Positions 48,759 to 59,447 of a stretch of DNA of 64,000 nucleotides are shown here, one piece after another (position 1 is the first letter of the stretch; every line of letters begins with the position of its first letter). The stretch comes from Rallus limicola (lineage: Eukaryota > Chordata > Aves > Gruiformes > Rallidae). The position numbers were made by a program, and so were the translations under genes. Where the stretch lies: positions 1,178,001-1,242,000 of the forward strand of contig JAKCOZ010000081.1 in assembly GCA_022605955.1 (NCBI GenBank), in the 5' to 3' direction. The notes under the pieces were generated by a model. The model was not told the origin of the DNA, did not search any database, and saw only the letters and a list, made by a program, of their open reading frames with translations.

Positions 48759-49617
48759 TAGAACCATAGAATAGCATGGGTTGGAAGGAACAACAAGGGT
48801 CACAGAGCTCCAACCCCCTGCCACAGGCAGGGACACCAACCTCCAGGCCTGGAGCTACACAAGGTTGCCCAGGGCCCCAGCCAACCTGGCCTTGAACAAC
48901 CCCAGGGATGGGGCACCCACCCCCTCTCTGGGCAGCCCCTGCCAGCCCCTCACCACTCTCTCTGCAAAGAACTTGCCCCTAAGATCTCCTCTCACCCTTC
49001 CTTCCTTTAGCTTTAATCCATTCCCCCTTGTGCTGCCAGGCTCTGCCCTTGAACAAGCTGATTCCCCTCCTGTTCCTCTGCTCCCTTCAGGCACTGGCAG
49101 GCTGCAATGAGGTCCCCCCACAGCCTTCTCTTCTCCAGGCTGACCCAGCCCAGCTCCCTCAGCCTCTCTCCAGAGGGGAGCTGCTCCAGCCCTCTGAGCA
49201 TCTCTGTGGCTCCTCTGACCCCTCTCCAACAGTCCCACATCTTCCTTGTGTTGGGGCCCCAGCTCTGGACACAGGACTCCAGCTGGGGCCTCCCCAGGGC
49301 AGAGCAGAGAGGGACAATCCCCTCCCTGTCCCTGCTGCCACCCCTCTGCTGATGGAGCCCAGGATTCCATTGCCCTCCTGAGCTGCAAGAGCCACTGCTG
49401 GCTCAGGGGAAGTTTCTCATCCATCAGAGCCTCCAGGCCCTTCTCAGCAGGGCTGCTCTCCAGGAGCTCTTCTCTCATTCTGTGTCTATGTCTGGGATCC
49501 CTCTGGCCCAAGCACAACACCTGACACTTGGCAGTGTTGAACCTTGTTAGGCTGACCTGGGTCTGCCTGTCAGGATCCCTCCTGATGGCTTCCATTCCTT
49601 CTGTCAACCACACAGCT
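48759..49617 (-). mobile_element. CR1 LINE, ORF2 C-terminal part and 3'UTR
   Basis: About 860 bp read on the minus strand. The plus strand starts TAGAACCATAGAATAGCATG at the octamer end and runs to GGTCTGCCTGTCAGGATCCC at the 5'-truncated end. A 252-codon minus-strand frame (49613-48855) remains open but includes frame-shifted sequence; ORF2 words such as LLESSPAEKGLEALMDEKL are visible. It is the most open CR1 frame in the window, but lacks the endonuclease and reverse-transcriptase catalytic parts. Confidence 0.95.
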
Positions 49618-52120
49618 GGAAGGTGGACAGGAGCAACATGGCTCCCACACCCCAGCTCAGCTCAAGTGAAAAAGCAACCAGCAGCTTTGTGCATCCCATC
49701 AAGTCCATATTCTGGGCTCATGCAGCACTGGGGGCACTAGAAACATGCAGGAAAATGCACTAGGAAATCCACTCCTGAAGAACCAAATGGAATTGGGAGA
49801 GACATGCCAAAAGCAAGAGCCCCTGCTACTGCAGAGCAACAGGCATGTGTGTTGGCAAAGAGACCCATCTTGGAAGGAAAACACATGGGGTGATTTCACA
49901 AACATTAAAGACATCTGAGGAAGCACTTGGAACAGCAGAGGAGAGGCCAGAAGGAGCCAGAGACAGAAAAGTAGCTGCAAGGAGGTGATATGAACATGCA
50001 GGTTTGCCACCCAAGATACCTATTTTTCCTGCTAAATGTGGGCACAGACACAGGACAGAGGGATACAGCACTGGAGCTTTCCAGCACATCACATCACCCC
50101 AGGGAGCAGAGACACTGACATGGACAGAGCTTCACACTGCAGACCTGCACTGATCGCCTTGGGCTGGATGGGAGCCTTCAGTCTGGGGAAGGGAAGGCTG
50201 GGTAAGTCCTCAATTACATGGAAGGACGGAGCCAAACACACCCACCCTCCATGTGCAGCTTGCAGAGAGCGTGGACATCACAGCAAAGACAGCTTAGGTC
50301 ACTCAATGGGAAGAGCATGGGAAGGGAAAGGACAAAGCAGCCCTGCAGAGACTCTCTGGAGAGGCTGTGTGGTTTCTGTCCTCACAAATTTAACTCATGG
50401 CATCTGAAATGACCTTAAGTGACATGGATTTGATGACCCTGCAGCCCTACAAGTCCCAGCTGTCCCTGTCCATGCAGAGTGAGCAGCACAGGGCTGCCCC
50501 ACAGCTCCACACCACAACCTCACCACAGTCCCTGTGCAGGGCCTGACACTGGATGCATCCCTGCACCCCAGCTGCATCCCTGCACCCCAGCTGCTCTGTA
50601 GCTCTTCCATAATTAGCTCGTGGTGCTATCAACAGCACCCTGAACACAGTGCCTGCTTGAGGTTCTGCAGAGCATTTACTGATGGCAAAGACAGACAAAT
50701 TAATAAATGCTCCATACAGGAGTTTCCAAAGGGCTTATTCTGTCTCTCCAGCACAAGCCCAGCAGAATTGCTGGTGCCAACTAGTGCCTACAAGTACCTG
50801 GCAGACAATCTGTTCCACGCACTCAGGGGAGATAATCAAGTTAATGAGCATTTCTTCTCCCAGCTATGACCATCACAGCAATCCCCTGTGACCCCTGTGC
50901 ATCTCGCTCCTGTAATGAGAGCAGAAACTGACTTTATAAAACTGCCATTTACAGCATCTCTGGCAGAGATTTTGGCTGTCTGGGATCATAAACACCACTG
51001 CAACTGTTATAGCAGTGTTAAACATGCAGAATTGTTTTCAGTACTAAGGCAAAAGCTTCTGAGGTGGATTGCAGCTCAGAAAGCATGTGCCCATGGGGTG
51101 TTTTCTTTGCAATGATGCTGCCCAAACCTTGGGAACTCACACAGGGTACAGCTAGCCCACACACAGACCAAGAAAAGACCCTCAAGGAACAGAGAGGACC
51201 CCTGTTCTGCCCTTATATTTATCCCAAACACTAGCACATAGACCAAAGGCTGCTCAGGCACCTGCACAAGCATCCTTAGCTCCTGCACAGACAGCAAACC
51301 AAAGCTCAGGCTGCAGAGTTATGTTTTCGCATCACCACAGCACCCAGTGTCCCATTGTCAGAGCCAAGGCCACCACACTTCCCACGGCCCATCCACAAAC
51401 CAGGATCAGCTTCCCCAGCTTCCCACATGGATTTTTCCATGGGTTTTTATTTCAGCATCAGGATGCTGAAGTTCCCAGACAAGGGGACCACGAGGTTGGC
51501 TTATGCAGCCCAGGCACCCGCAGCCACTCTCAGGAGGTGCCCTTTGGCGCTGCCTTACCCCCTGCCCAGAAGAACAGCAAAAAACCCCAACTAAACAAGG
51601 AATTTCAATTACCACACCTCACCTGCTCAGGCAAGGTGACTGCCTGCATCCACCCAGGGTTTTGCTCCTCTCCCCAGCAGGTCTCTGGTTGCTCTCATCA
51701 CCCACCTCGCCATCGACCCGATCCAGTCCCCATCTCCATCAGCCTATTGCAGCACATGCTGAGCTGCAGCACCTCACAGCCCAGGGTCAGGTCAGGCAGC
51801 GCTTCCAGCACTTGGCTGCAGCACCTGGAATTTAATACACAGACCTGGGAGTCACCAAAGAGCTATTTACAGCTCGACTTGTACCAAGCACAGAACAGGC
51901 ACAGGTCTCACAGCAAAGTTATGTGTTGCTGGCTTATTAAGAAACCCCTTGAAACAGCAGTGCCAGCTTGTTCAGCACCCTGCCAAGGCTGCTGCTGGCA
52001 GCTCCACAGCCCACACTAACAGAGTGGGTCCCAAAGATGCAGTGCTGTGACCCGGGGGGGTCCCACAGCACCATCTGCCTGCACTGCTGGTGGTGATGGT
52101 AAATATGCTTTGAAGAAAAC
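49618..52120. other. No gene seen
   Basis: A 19-nt tandem duplication (GCATCCCTGCACCCCAGCT) lies at about 50552-50590. Words near 50180-50200 faintly resemble a decayed CR1 but are too weak to call. The 232-codon frame at 51321-52019 is unrecognised. Confidence 0.45.
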
Positions 52121-52748
52121 AGAATCACAGCCTGGTCTGGGTTGGAAGGGACCCCAAGGGTCCCAGAGCTCCAACCCCCTGTCACAGGCAGGGACACCAA
52201 CCTCCAGGCCTGGAGCTACACAAGGTTGCCCAGGGCCCCAGCCAACCTGGCCTTGAACACCTCCTGGGACGGGGCACCCACCCCCTCTCTGGGCAGCCCC
52301 TTCCAGCCCCTCACCACTCTCTCTGCACAGAACTTCCCCCTAAGATCTCCTCTCCCCCTTCCCTCCTCCAGCTTCACTCCATCCCCCTTGTGCTGCCAGG
52401 CTCTGCCCTTGAACAAGCTGATTCCCCTCCTGTTCCTCTGCTCCCTTCAGGGACTGGCAGGCTGCAATGAGGTCCCCCCACAGCCTTCTCTTCTCCAGGC
52501 TGACCCAGCCCAGCTCCCTCAGCCTCTCTCCAGAGGGGAGCTGCTCCAGCCCTCTGAGCATCTCTGTGGCTCCTCTGACCCCTCTCCAACAGTCCCACAT
52601 CTTCCTTGTGTTGGGGCCCCAGCTCTGGACACAGGACTCCAGCTGGGGCCTCCCCAGGGCAGAGCAGAGAGGGACAATCCCCTCCCTGCCCCTGCTGCCA
52701 CCCCTCTGCTGATGGAGCCCAGGATCCCATTGCCCTCCTGAGCTGCAA
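52121..52748 (-). mobile_element. CR1 LINE, 3' part, young-looking
   Basis: The plus strand opens AGAATCACAGCCTGGTCTGG and continues nearly base for base with the copies at 28.3 and 48.8 kb, ending near GAGCTGCAAAAC. It is 5'-truncated with about 628 bp present. Only one octamer remains at its 3' end. Confidence 0.95.
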
Positions 52749-53921
52749 AACAGCCCATCTTGGTCCTGCCCTCCTCAGCAGCACACCCCAGCAGATCAAA
52801 TGTTACCTGCTGCCCCCCTTTTCCCCCCCTCCAAACTCACCCAGTGCCCTGTGTCTCACCAGGGTGAGCCAGGTCCCCCCAGTAGCATCTCTGGTCCCTC
52901 TGCCACCTCCCAGAGCTGAGCTCGTGACAAACAGAGGTGGAGCTGTGCCAGCAAGCAGGGGTCCCCATCCCTGGGGAGTGCCTCTGACCATTGCTACTTT
53001 CCAGGGAATGCCCTGCTCTGGAGAGAGACACACTGGCCAGCCACTCCTCCCCAGGGCAGAGAGATGCAGGGGGTAAGAAGCCTCTGAGGCCACAGCTTTT
53101 GGGATCACCATGCTCAGCTGCTCTGCACCCCTGCTCACACCACAGCCTCTGCTCTCCCATCTGCAGGCTCTCACCCACCCCAGCCACACACAGCCCACTC
53201 CCAGCTCAGCACCATCAGCTCCCTGCAGCCCCAGAGCTGGATGCATCCCCCAGCAGAGCCCAAGGCCCAGCTCCCAATGCTCTGGGGCAGCTGGCTGAGA
53301 CAGGACCATGCCCACAGCACATCACTGCCAGGCTGCTCTGTATTACCTGCAGCAGCTCTGCCAGGCTCCCTTCCCACACACAGACACACAAACAGAGCTC
53401 ATGCCTGCCCAGCAGCTTTATGTGCTGGTGGAAAGGAGCCCAGCTCATGGGCCAGCTGTGCTCAAAGGTGTGGGCAATCCCACCTGGGACCTGCTAATGA
53501 GCTGGAGCTTTGCTTGAGCAGCACCCAGCCACCGGCCTGTAGAAGGAGAAGCAGGTGCAGCTGCCAAGGGTAGCAGGAGCTGCTCTGCAGATCAGACAGC
53601 CCCTGCTAGACAGCCAGGAGCAGGAATGTTAGGAGCTGATGAGGAGGAAAATGCTGAATACCTCTGAAGTCTGCTATTTTTGGTTGAGGTGTGGATAAAC
53701 ACCAGCATAGGCAACAAGTAAAAGCCAGTGCATTTTGCACTCTGGGTGGATTCCTTCTAGGGGTGTATTTTCTTTACAGAAGCCACTCAAGTTAGTACAC
53801 AGGCAGTATAAAAGCACCATTTCTGCTTTACTGAGTAACAAAGGGGTTTGCAGTAGCCAGGGACTTACTGGGCAGACACTGCAGGGAAGCGAAGTGTGTG
53901 AAGTGGCAGGATAGCAAGAGT
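52749..53921. other. No gene seen
   Basis: GC-rich unique sequence with overlapping open frames on both strands; none is recognisable. Confidence 0.5.
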
Positions 53922-53975
53922 TCACAGAATCACAGGGGTTACAAGGGACCTCCACACCGCCCCCTCCCCAACTAG
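53922..53975 (-). mobile_element. Short CR1 3'-end remnant
   Basis: TTCACAGAATCACAGGGGTT and ACAAGGGACCTCCACA resemble the octamer end and first bases of a minus-strand CR1. Similarity is lost after about 50 bases. Confidence 0.6.
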
Positions 53976-54504
53976 TGCCATCCTGGGGCTGCCCCCTGCC
54001 AGCTCCTGGCTCTGCTTGCTCTACTGGGAGCATACAGAGCCCTTCCCACCCCCTCAGGTGGTTTTTTGCTCTGAAGCCTTTTACTTTTTCTTCCCTTTTG
54101 GATTTAGTGACCTATCTGAGACTCCTTGCTCTTCACTTCCCCCCACCTTGGCACGCCTGACCTTACAGTTCTGAATTGCCCTTGACATTCTGTTTCTCTG
54201 TAGCCCATTAATATTCCCATTAATAATTATAATAGGAACTTGGATACCAACTGGGTAATAAAGCCGAGTCGCTGAAGCGATGCGCAGCAGGTGACAAGGT
54301 TTTGGAGACAGGTCCTCTTTATTTCTACCATAAATCACCAGCTCCCTGACTCCCACTGGCACCAGCCCCGTGAAGCTACACCACATCCCAGCACCATGGT
54401 CACTGGGGCCATCTGCCACCAAGCAGGACCACGTGTGGGTGGCTGTGAGTGGGCAGCACCTGTGCCGGGGCTCCCTGCTGATGCTGTGCCAGGGAGCCAG
54501 GCTC
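53976..54504. other. No gene seen
   Basis: Unique sequence between two CR1 pieces. An AT-rich stretch lies near 54200-54260. Confidence 0.5.
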
Positions 54505-54722
54505 ATCAACTTGTTCAAAGGGTAGATAATGGCAGCACAAGGGGGATGGAGTGAAGCTGGAGGAGGGAAGGGTTAGTTTAGATCTTAGGGGGAAGTTCTT
54601 TGCAGAGAGAGTGGTGAGGAGCTGGAACAGGCTGCCCAGAGAGGGGGTGGGTGCCCTGAGTTGGAGCTCTGGACCCTTGGGGTCCCTTCTAACTCAGACC
54701 AGGCTGGGATTCTATAATCTTC
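54505..54722 (+). mobile_element. CR1 3' part with internal deletion
   Basis: It starts ATCAACTTGTTCAAAGGGTA, runs through GAAGTTCTTTGCAGAGAGAG and GCCCAGAGAGGGGGTGGGTG, then jumps to TTGGAGCTCTGGACCC. Compared with 59025-59380, about 97 bp are missing, with TGAG at the junction. It ends GATTCTATAATCTTCC, so only one clean octamer remains. Confidence 0.9.
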
Positions 54723-57700
54723 CAGGATTAGTGCTGCAGTGCTGCCCGTTCTGCCTGTGAGCTCAGATGGACCCAGGCAGCGCCAAAATCCTCTGTGAGT
54801 GGGAGAGAGCGAAGCCCTGGTGACCTGTCATGGTGCAGAGGAGCCACAGAGCATCCCTCTGCGAGTTGCACGTATTCTCTACCCGCCTGGTTAATTAAAT
54901 GGAATACTCATGCTTTCTATTAAAACCACACAGCGGCCAACTATTCAAAACACACGTTATTGAGCTCACCAACAGAGGAACAGCCCCAGCACTGCTCTGG
55001 AGATCATTTGCCAAGAGAAAACGCTGCTAAGTTTCTCTGAGGCCTTTGCAAATGACCCTCCCAGGACCACGAGCCCAGTGTTGCTATGCAAAGCCATGGC
55101 TTCTGAGTCTGAAATACTACTTTATCGCTCGCTGTGGGCATATGGAGGCACCAGCAGAGAGGGGGAGGCACAGCCAGGTTGCTGTCTCAGTGTGTTTGCC
55201 ACGGTGCCGTCAGCGCTGGGAGGGATGGATTACTTCCTGAGCTCCATGTGTTTATCCCAGTGCTGCTTCCCAGTCCCACATTCCCTGCGGAAACCTGCTG
55301 TGGGCTCTGCCCTTGCCAGACGGTGACTCGCCGAGCTGCTGGCTCCCTGCGCCTCGGCGGGGGCTTCCTGGTGCCACAGCAATGCCGAGCCCAGCGCCAG
55401 GTCTGGCAGCTGGCAGGAGCTGCTGGTCCCACTCCCTGTGGAGAAGCTGAGGCCGCAGCTGCAGCCGTGGCTGGAAGAGGCTCCAGCACCACAGATCCCA
55501 GCTGCCGCTGCCGCTGGTGTTCCCACCGAGCCGCTGCTCTCTCCTGGGGTTAAATCCCCTAAAATACAACGTGCCAGGGTGTGACAGGCACTCACTGGGA
55601 TGGATGCTGCAGCACTTCACAAACTGGCTGGAACATCCTGCCACACAGCCCACCTGGCGTGGTGCTGGGGTCACAATCCTGGCTCCTAACAGTGCCTACA
55701 GCAGCACCTTGGCCCACACGGAAAGTGCCCAGGGTTCTCACCTTCTGGCTCTCCAGATGACTGCTGGGCTTATTAAACAGTGAGAGGGCCCCGTGGTAAC
55801 CCCAGATGCTCAACCCCTGGCAGGGCGAGTGGGGCCGAGCGAAGATGCTGTTGGCAGGATGGGTGTTACAGGAGCCCAGGCTGGGTGCAGTGGGGCTGGG
55901 AGAGCCATGTGCTTTTCCAAACTCCCTGTCATTTGGCCTGTCCTGGCACCAACCTGCTCAGAGGGACGAGGATCTTCATCCTGCTGTTCAGGGAGGGAGT
56001 GTGGGCATCCCTAGAGCAGGTGCAAGTGTGAAGCCAGGGTGCCCAGAAAGGGTGTCAACTGGTGAGTGAACACAGAGCTTCTGGATAAAACCATCTGGGG
56101 CAGATGCCAGCTCCACTAAACACCAGACATAACCCCCCGCAGCACACACCTCCCGTCCTGGGCACTGCTCCCTGCTCCCAGCCCCATCCCAGGTCTCCTC
56201 GGGCATAACGGCACCCCACATTGTTCCTCCACCTGATGTAATTGCCCCAAGTATTCCCAAGAGCTGGTGGTGCAGGCAGAGTTCCCTCTGTGAGCACAGA
56301 GGGAAGATGCAGCGTGCAGCAAGGAGAGAGAAAGGCACCACGGCAGCTGCATGGGTGTCTCTCCCACCACCCAGAGAACCTCCCAGGTGAACACAGTTTG
56401 CCTGGCAGGAAAAAAAAAACAAACAACATAGAGCTGAAATAAATCTTAAAAATAAAAATCCAACTGCAGGGGATAGATTCCAAATGATTTATTTTTAACA
56501 TTCCTTTTGAAATACACATCTGTGGTTGTGCTCACTTTAGTAACGGTACGTATGTGAGTATCCTGTTCTCAGAACAGAAATTCCCAGGCTGGGCATTCTC
56601 ACGTACAAAACACACGATGCTGAATGGCAACAGAGAAGATTTGGATAAAAGAAAACCCCCTACAAACCACCAACCACCAACCACAACGTGTGCAATTCAC
56701 AGCTCTCAAGGGATGCTTTCAATTTTCTGCCCGATGCCAAACAACAGAATAATTCCAAACACTGTGAAATTAGGTGATGGTTTGGTAATTAAAGCTCCAG
56801 AAGTTGAAAAAAATTACATGTTTATAACACTTAATTCCTAATTTCACAGGTGCTTGCTACCTTCTTCCTCCAAACTAATTTGTTGCCATAATTGTATTAA
56901 ACTGAAGCTGAAATGTAGCTTGAAGCTTGTTCCTAGTTCAGATCCAAAAAGCTTGCCCTAAAGCTTGTCCTAACTACACTGGGCACTCTAATAAAAAGGC
57001 AGCTCATTTCTCTATAACCTTTAATTAGCCTATAGCCTTAGATCATCACTACGGCACTGATGCTAAATGACACAGAGCTGGTTATGAGGGGACGGTCACT
57101 GGGAGCGCTAACAGACGTCGCTATTGCTGTGGCTGCAGCCAGAAAGAAGCTGTTGAAGTAGAAACCAGTGTCCCACTGGGTCTGCCACCAGCACCGACCC
57201 ACCGCACCGTGCTGCAGGGATGCCCGGGTGAGGGATGGAGTGTGCTGGCCTTATGCCCGTGCTCCCATCCATCACCAGGACACTCCTAGCCAGTAACCAG
57301 TTGAGCCAGTGTGAGAGCATGGACAGATCTGATCCGGGGCTAGTAAGAGGCAGCTGGGTGTTGGAAGCATCCTTGCTCACGCAGTGTTTTTACTCAGCAG
57401 GAGGAGCAGGTTTCCTGCACAGCCGCCTCTTCCCCAGCCCAGCACAGTGTGGAATCGCCAGCTGGTGCCTTTCCTGCCACTGGCTGCCACCCTCCCCGTG
57501 CCACCAAGCCCAGTGGGGCAGCCCCCAGCCCCCAGCAGGGACCTGACCCCATCCTGCAGTAGCCCAGCCCTCGCGTGGCTGCGCAGTCCTGGCTCCAAAG
57601 GCTTTACGCAGGAGTCCTGGAAAGAAACACTCAGCATCTGATGACATTACAGCCTGACCACACTGCGTCTGATTGTATCACTGCCTTTCCCCAGGAGTGG

Positions 57701-57897
57701 TCCTAAAAATAACCAGAGCAGTTCAGAAGTCAAGTGTGAAATAACAGGGATCCTGCAGGCAGCATCTTTGGGTCAAGCAGTTATTTATTAGCTTACTGTC
57801 CTCCTGCACAAGCTGAAAGAAAGAAAGCAGAGGTCAGGAGGGCTTTCTCAGCCCATTCCCAGCTCTGCCAGCCCACAGGCAGGTTGAAGAAGGGACC
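54723..57897. other. No gene seen
   Basis: The stretch 56400-57060 is AT-rich and contains the 13-nt inverted repeat. CpG-richer sequence lies at 55310-55560. Frames of about 140-150 codons near 55134-55674 and 55988-56519 lie on opposite strands of the same DNA and are not convincing. Confidence 0.45.
56762..56849. repeat. 13-nt perfect inverted repeat
   Basis: CTGTGAAATTAGG (56762-56774) and its exact reverse complement CCTAATTTCACAG (56837-56849) flank 62 bases of AT-rich sequence. I see no transposase or target duplication, so it may be chance, a hairpin or a tiny MITE remnant. Confidence 0.75.
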
Positions 57898-57955
57898 GAA
57901 GGCTGGAAGGGACCTCTGGAGCCAAGTTGTCTGATCCCCATGCTCAGGCTGGGCT
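57898..57955 (-). mobile_element. Short CR1 remnant
   Basis: GAAGGCTGGAAGGGACCTCT followed by GGAGCC...TGATCCCCATGCTCAGGC resembles the 3' end of an old CR1 subfamily. It is degraded and has no octamers. Confidence 0.5.
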
Positions 57956-58978
57956 GTCCAAAGCGCTTCTGAGTATGGCTGAGTATTGCTGAGTGGGATT
58001 TTTTTCTGGTGGGAGTGATGGCTGCTCTCCAGGGACAGGCTATGTTCACCAGCATCCTTTAAAAGCAAAGTGTTACCCAAGTGCAAAACACTACTCACTG
58101 TTGGTGTCCTCCTCACCACATGCCTGGCTGTGCTGGGGACGGGCTCTGCGCCAGTCTCTACCCTGGGTAACAGCTGTGGCTTTGTGTCAGCCCAGTTGGG
58201 ATGGGGCAGCATCTTACTGGTGAGCACAGAGTGGGGGCTGCCTGGAGTCCCCCTCCTCAGAGCTCACTCTTAGCAAACAGCAGTGAGGGGTCCGACCCAA
58301 GAAGTGCTGGGGAAGGGGTGAAGCCAGGGTATCTGACAGAGGAAGATTTCACCTTCCCGTTCTCAGAGCGCGTAGGCACTTACTGTCACACCGCCACAGA
58401 TGCCATGGTCAGGATGTTTGAAGTAAAGGTGAGTTTGGCCAAGGTGCTGGCTCACACTGGCTTTAAAGCAGGCCTCGTCTGCTTTCCTCGTGTTAATGAT
58501 TTATTAGCTTGGCTAAAGGAGCTTGCCAGGTCACATCAGATCATGCTGTGCGGTGTCAGAGGCTGTGCTGATTTATACTGCCCTGCTTATCAGCTGTGCC
58601 TCACTGCCCACCCAGCAAAATCACTAGAAGAGAGAAAAAAAAAGCATTCCCATCCTCTGCCTGTCCCGATTTGGCTCAGGTGTGCGGTGTGCCCGCACCC
58701 CGAAGCAGCACCTCACGCCACCAGCGCGGAGGCAAAACGTGGTGGTCATTGCGTGGCCTTTCAGTCTGATCCCAGGTGATGGGCCCTGGAGTCAGAGCAG
58801 CACCCACACACCCCAAGTCCTGGGGATGGATACAGGGCTGCGCTGCGAGCACCAGCTCGAGCACTGCAGCCTGGTGCAGTCAATCTCTACCTGGGCAGCA
58901 GCATCTCTGCTCAGGCTCAGCAGAAGCTGTTTGGCTGCTTCAAGCTCCAGGCAGGATCCAGACCAAATTTTGCAGAGC
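57956..58978. other. Unique sequence with a candidate conserved or exon-like island
   Basis: 58201-58779 is open for 192 codons on the plus strand and contains AAGGTGAGT (58426-58434), a good 5' splice-site match, after a stretch without repeats. I recognise no protein family, so I do not call a gene. Confidence 0.35.
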
Positions 58979-59024
58979 ACAGAACCATAGGATCATCAAG
59001 GCTGGAAAAGACCTTCAAGATCAT
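58979..59024 (-). mobile_element. Host CR1, left piece of nested pair
   Basis: CAGAACCATAGGATCATCAA and GCTGGAAAAGACCTTCAAGA form a minus-strand CR1 3' end. It is interrupted after GATCAT (59019-59024) and continues at 59381. Confidence 0.9.
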
Positions 59025-59380
59025 TGCAGCCTGCCAGTCCCTGAAGGGAGCAGAGGAACAGGAGGGGAATCAGCTTGTTCAAGGGCAGAGACTGGCAGCA
59101 CAAGGGGGCTGGACTAAAGCCAAAGGAGGAAAGGGTTAGATTAGGTATTAGGGGGAAGTTCTTTGCAGAGAGAGTGGTGAGGGGCTGGCAGGGGCTGCCC
59201 AGAGAGGGGGTGGGTGCCCCATCCCTGGAGGTGTTCAAGGCCAGGTTGGCTGGGGCCCTGGGCAACCTTGTGTAGCTCCAGGCCTGGAGGTTGGTGTCCC
59301 TGCCTGTGGCAGGGGGTTGGAGCTCTGTGACCCTTGTTGTTCCTTCCAACCCAGACCAGGTTGTGTTTCTATGATTCTAT
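59025..59380 (+). mobile_element. Inner CR1 flanked by a 6-bp duplication
   Basis: This 356-bp, 5'-truncated CR1 begins TGCAGCCTGCCAGTCCCTGA and ends in ATTCTATG octamers. GATCAT occurs directly before it (59019-59024) and directly after it (59381-59386), so it has what looks like a clean target-site duplication. The subfamily is the same as at 48.8 and 54.5 kb. Confidence 0.93.
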
Positions 59381-59447
59381 GATCATCAAGTCCAACTGTC
59401 AGCCCTACACCACTGTAACCTCTAAACTATCTCCTGAAGCATTTGTC
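59381..59447 (-). mobile_element. Host CR1, right piece of nested pair
   Basis: GATCATCAAGTCCAACTGTC, then ACACCACTGTAACCTCTAAA and CTCCTGAAGC, continue the element broken at 59024. The match ends near 59447. Confidence 0.88.

Noticed and set aside
48855..49613. 252-codon minus-strand open frame as an active CR1 reverse transcriptase
   Set aside because: It holds only part of the ORF2 C-terminus, with frame-shifted stretches; the catalytic parts are absent.
50160..50300. Ancient CR1 copy
   Set aside because: Only a short run of words (TTCAGTCTGGGGAAGGGAAG) is similar; too weak to support.
51321..52019. 232-codon plus-strand open frame
   Set aside because: Composition is Ser/Pro/His/Gln-rich and irregular, with no recognisable domain or gene signals.
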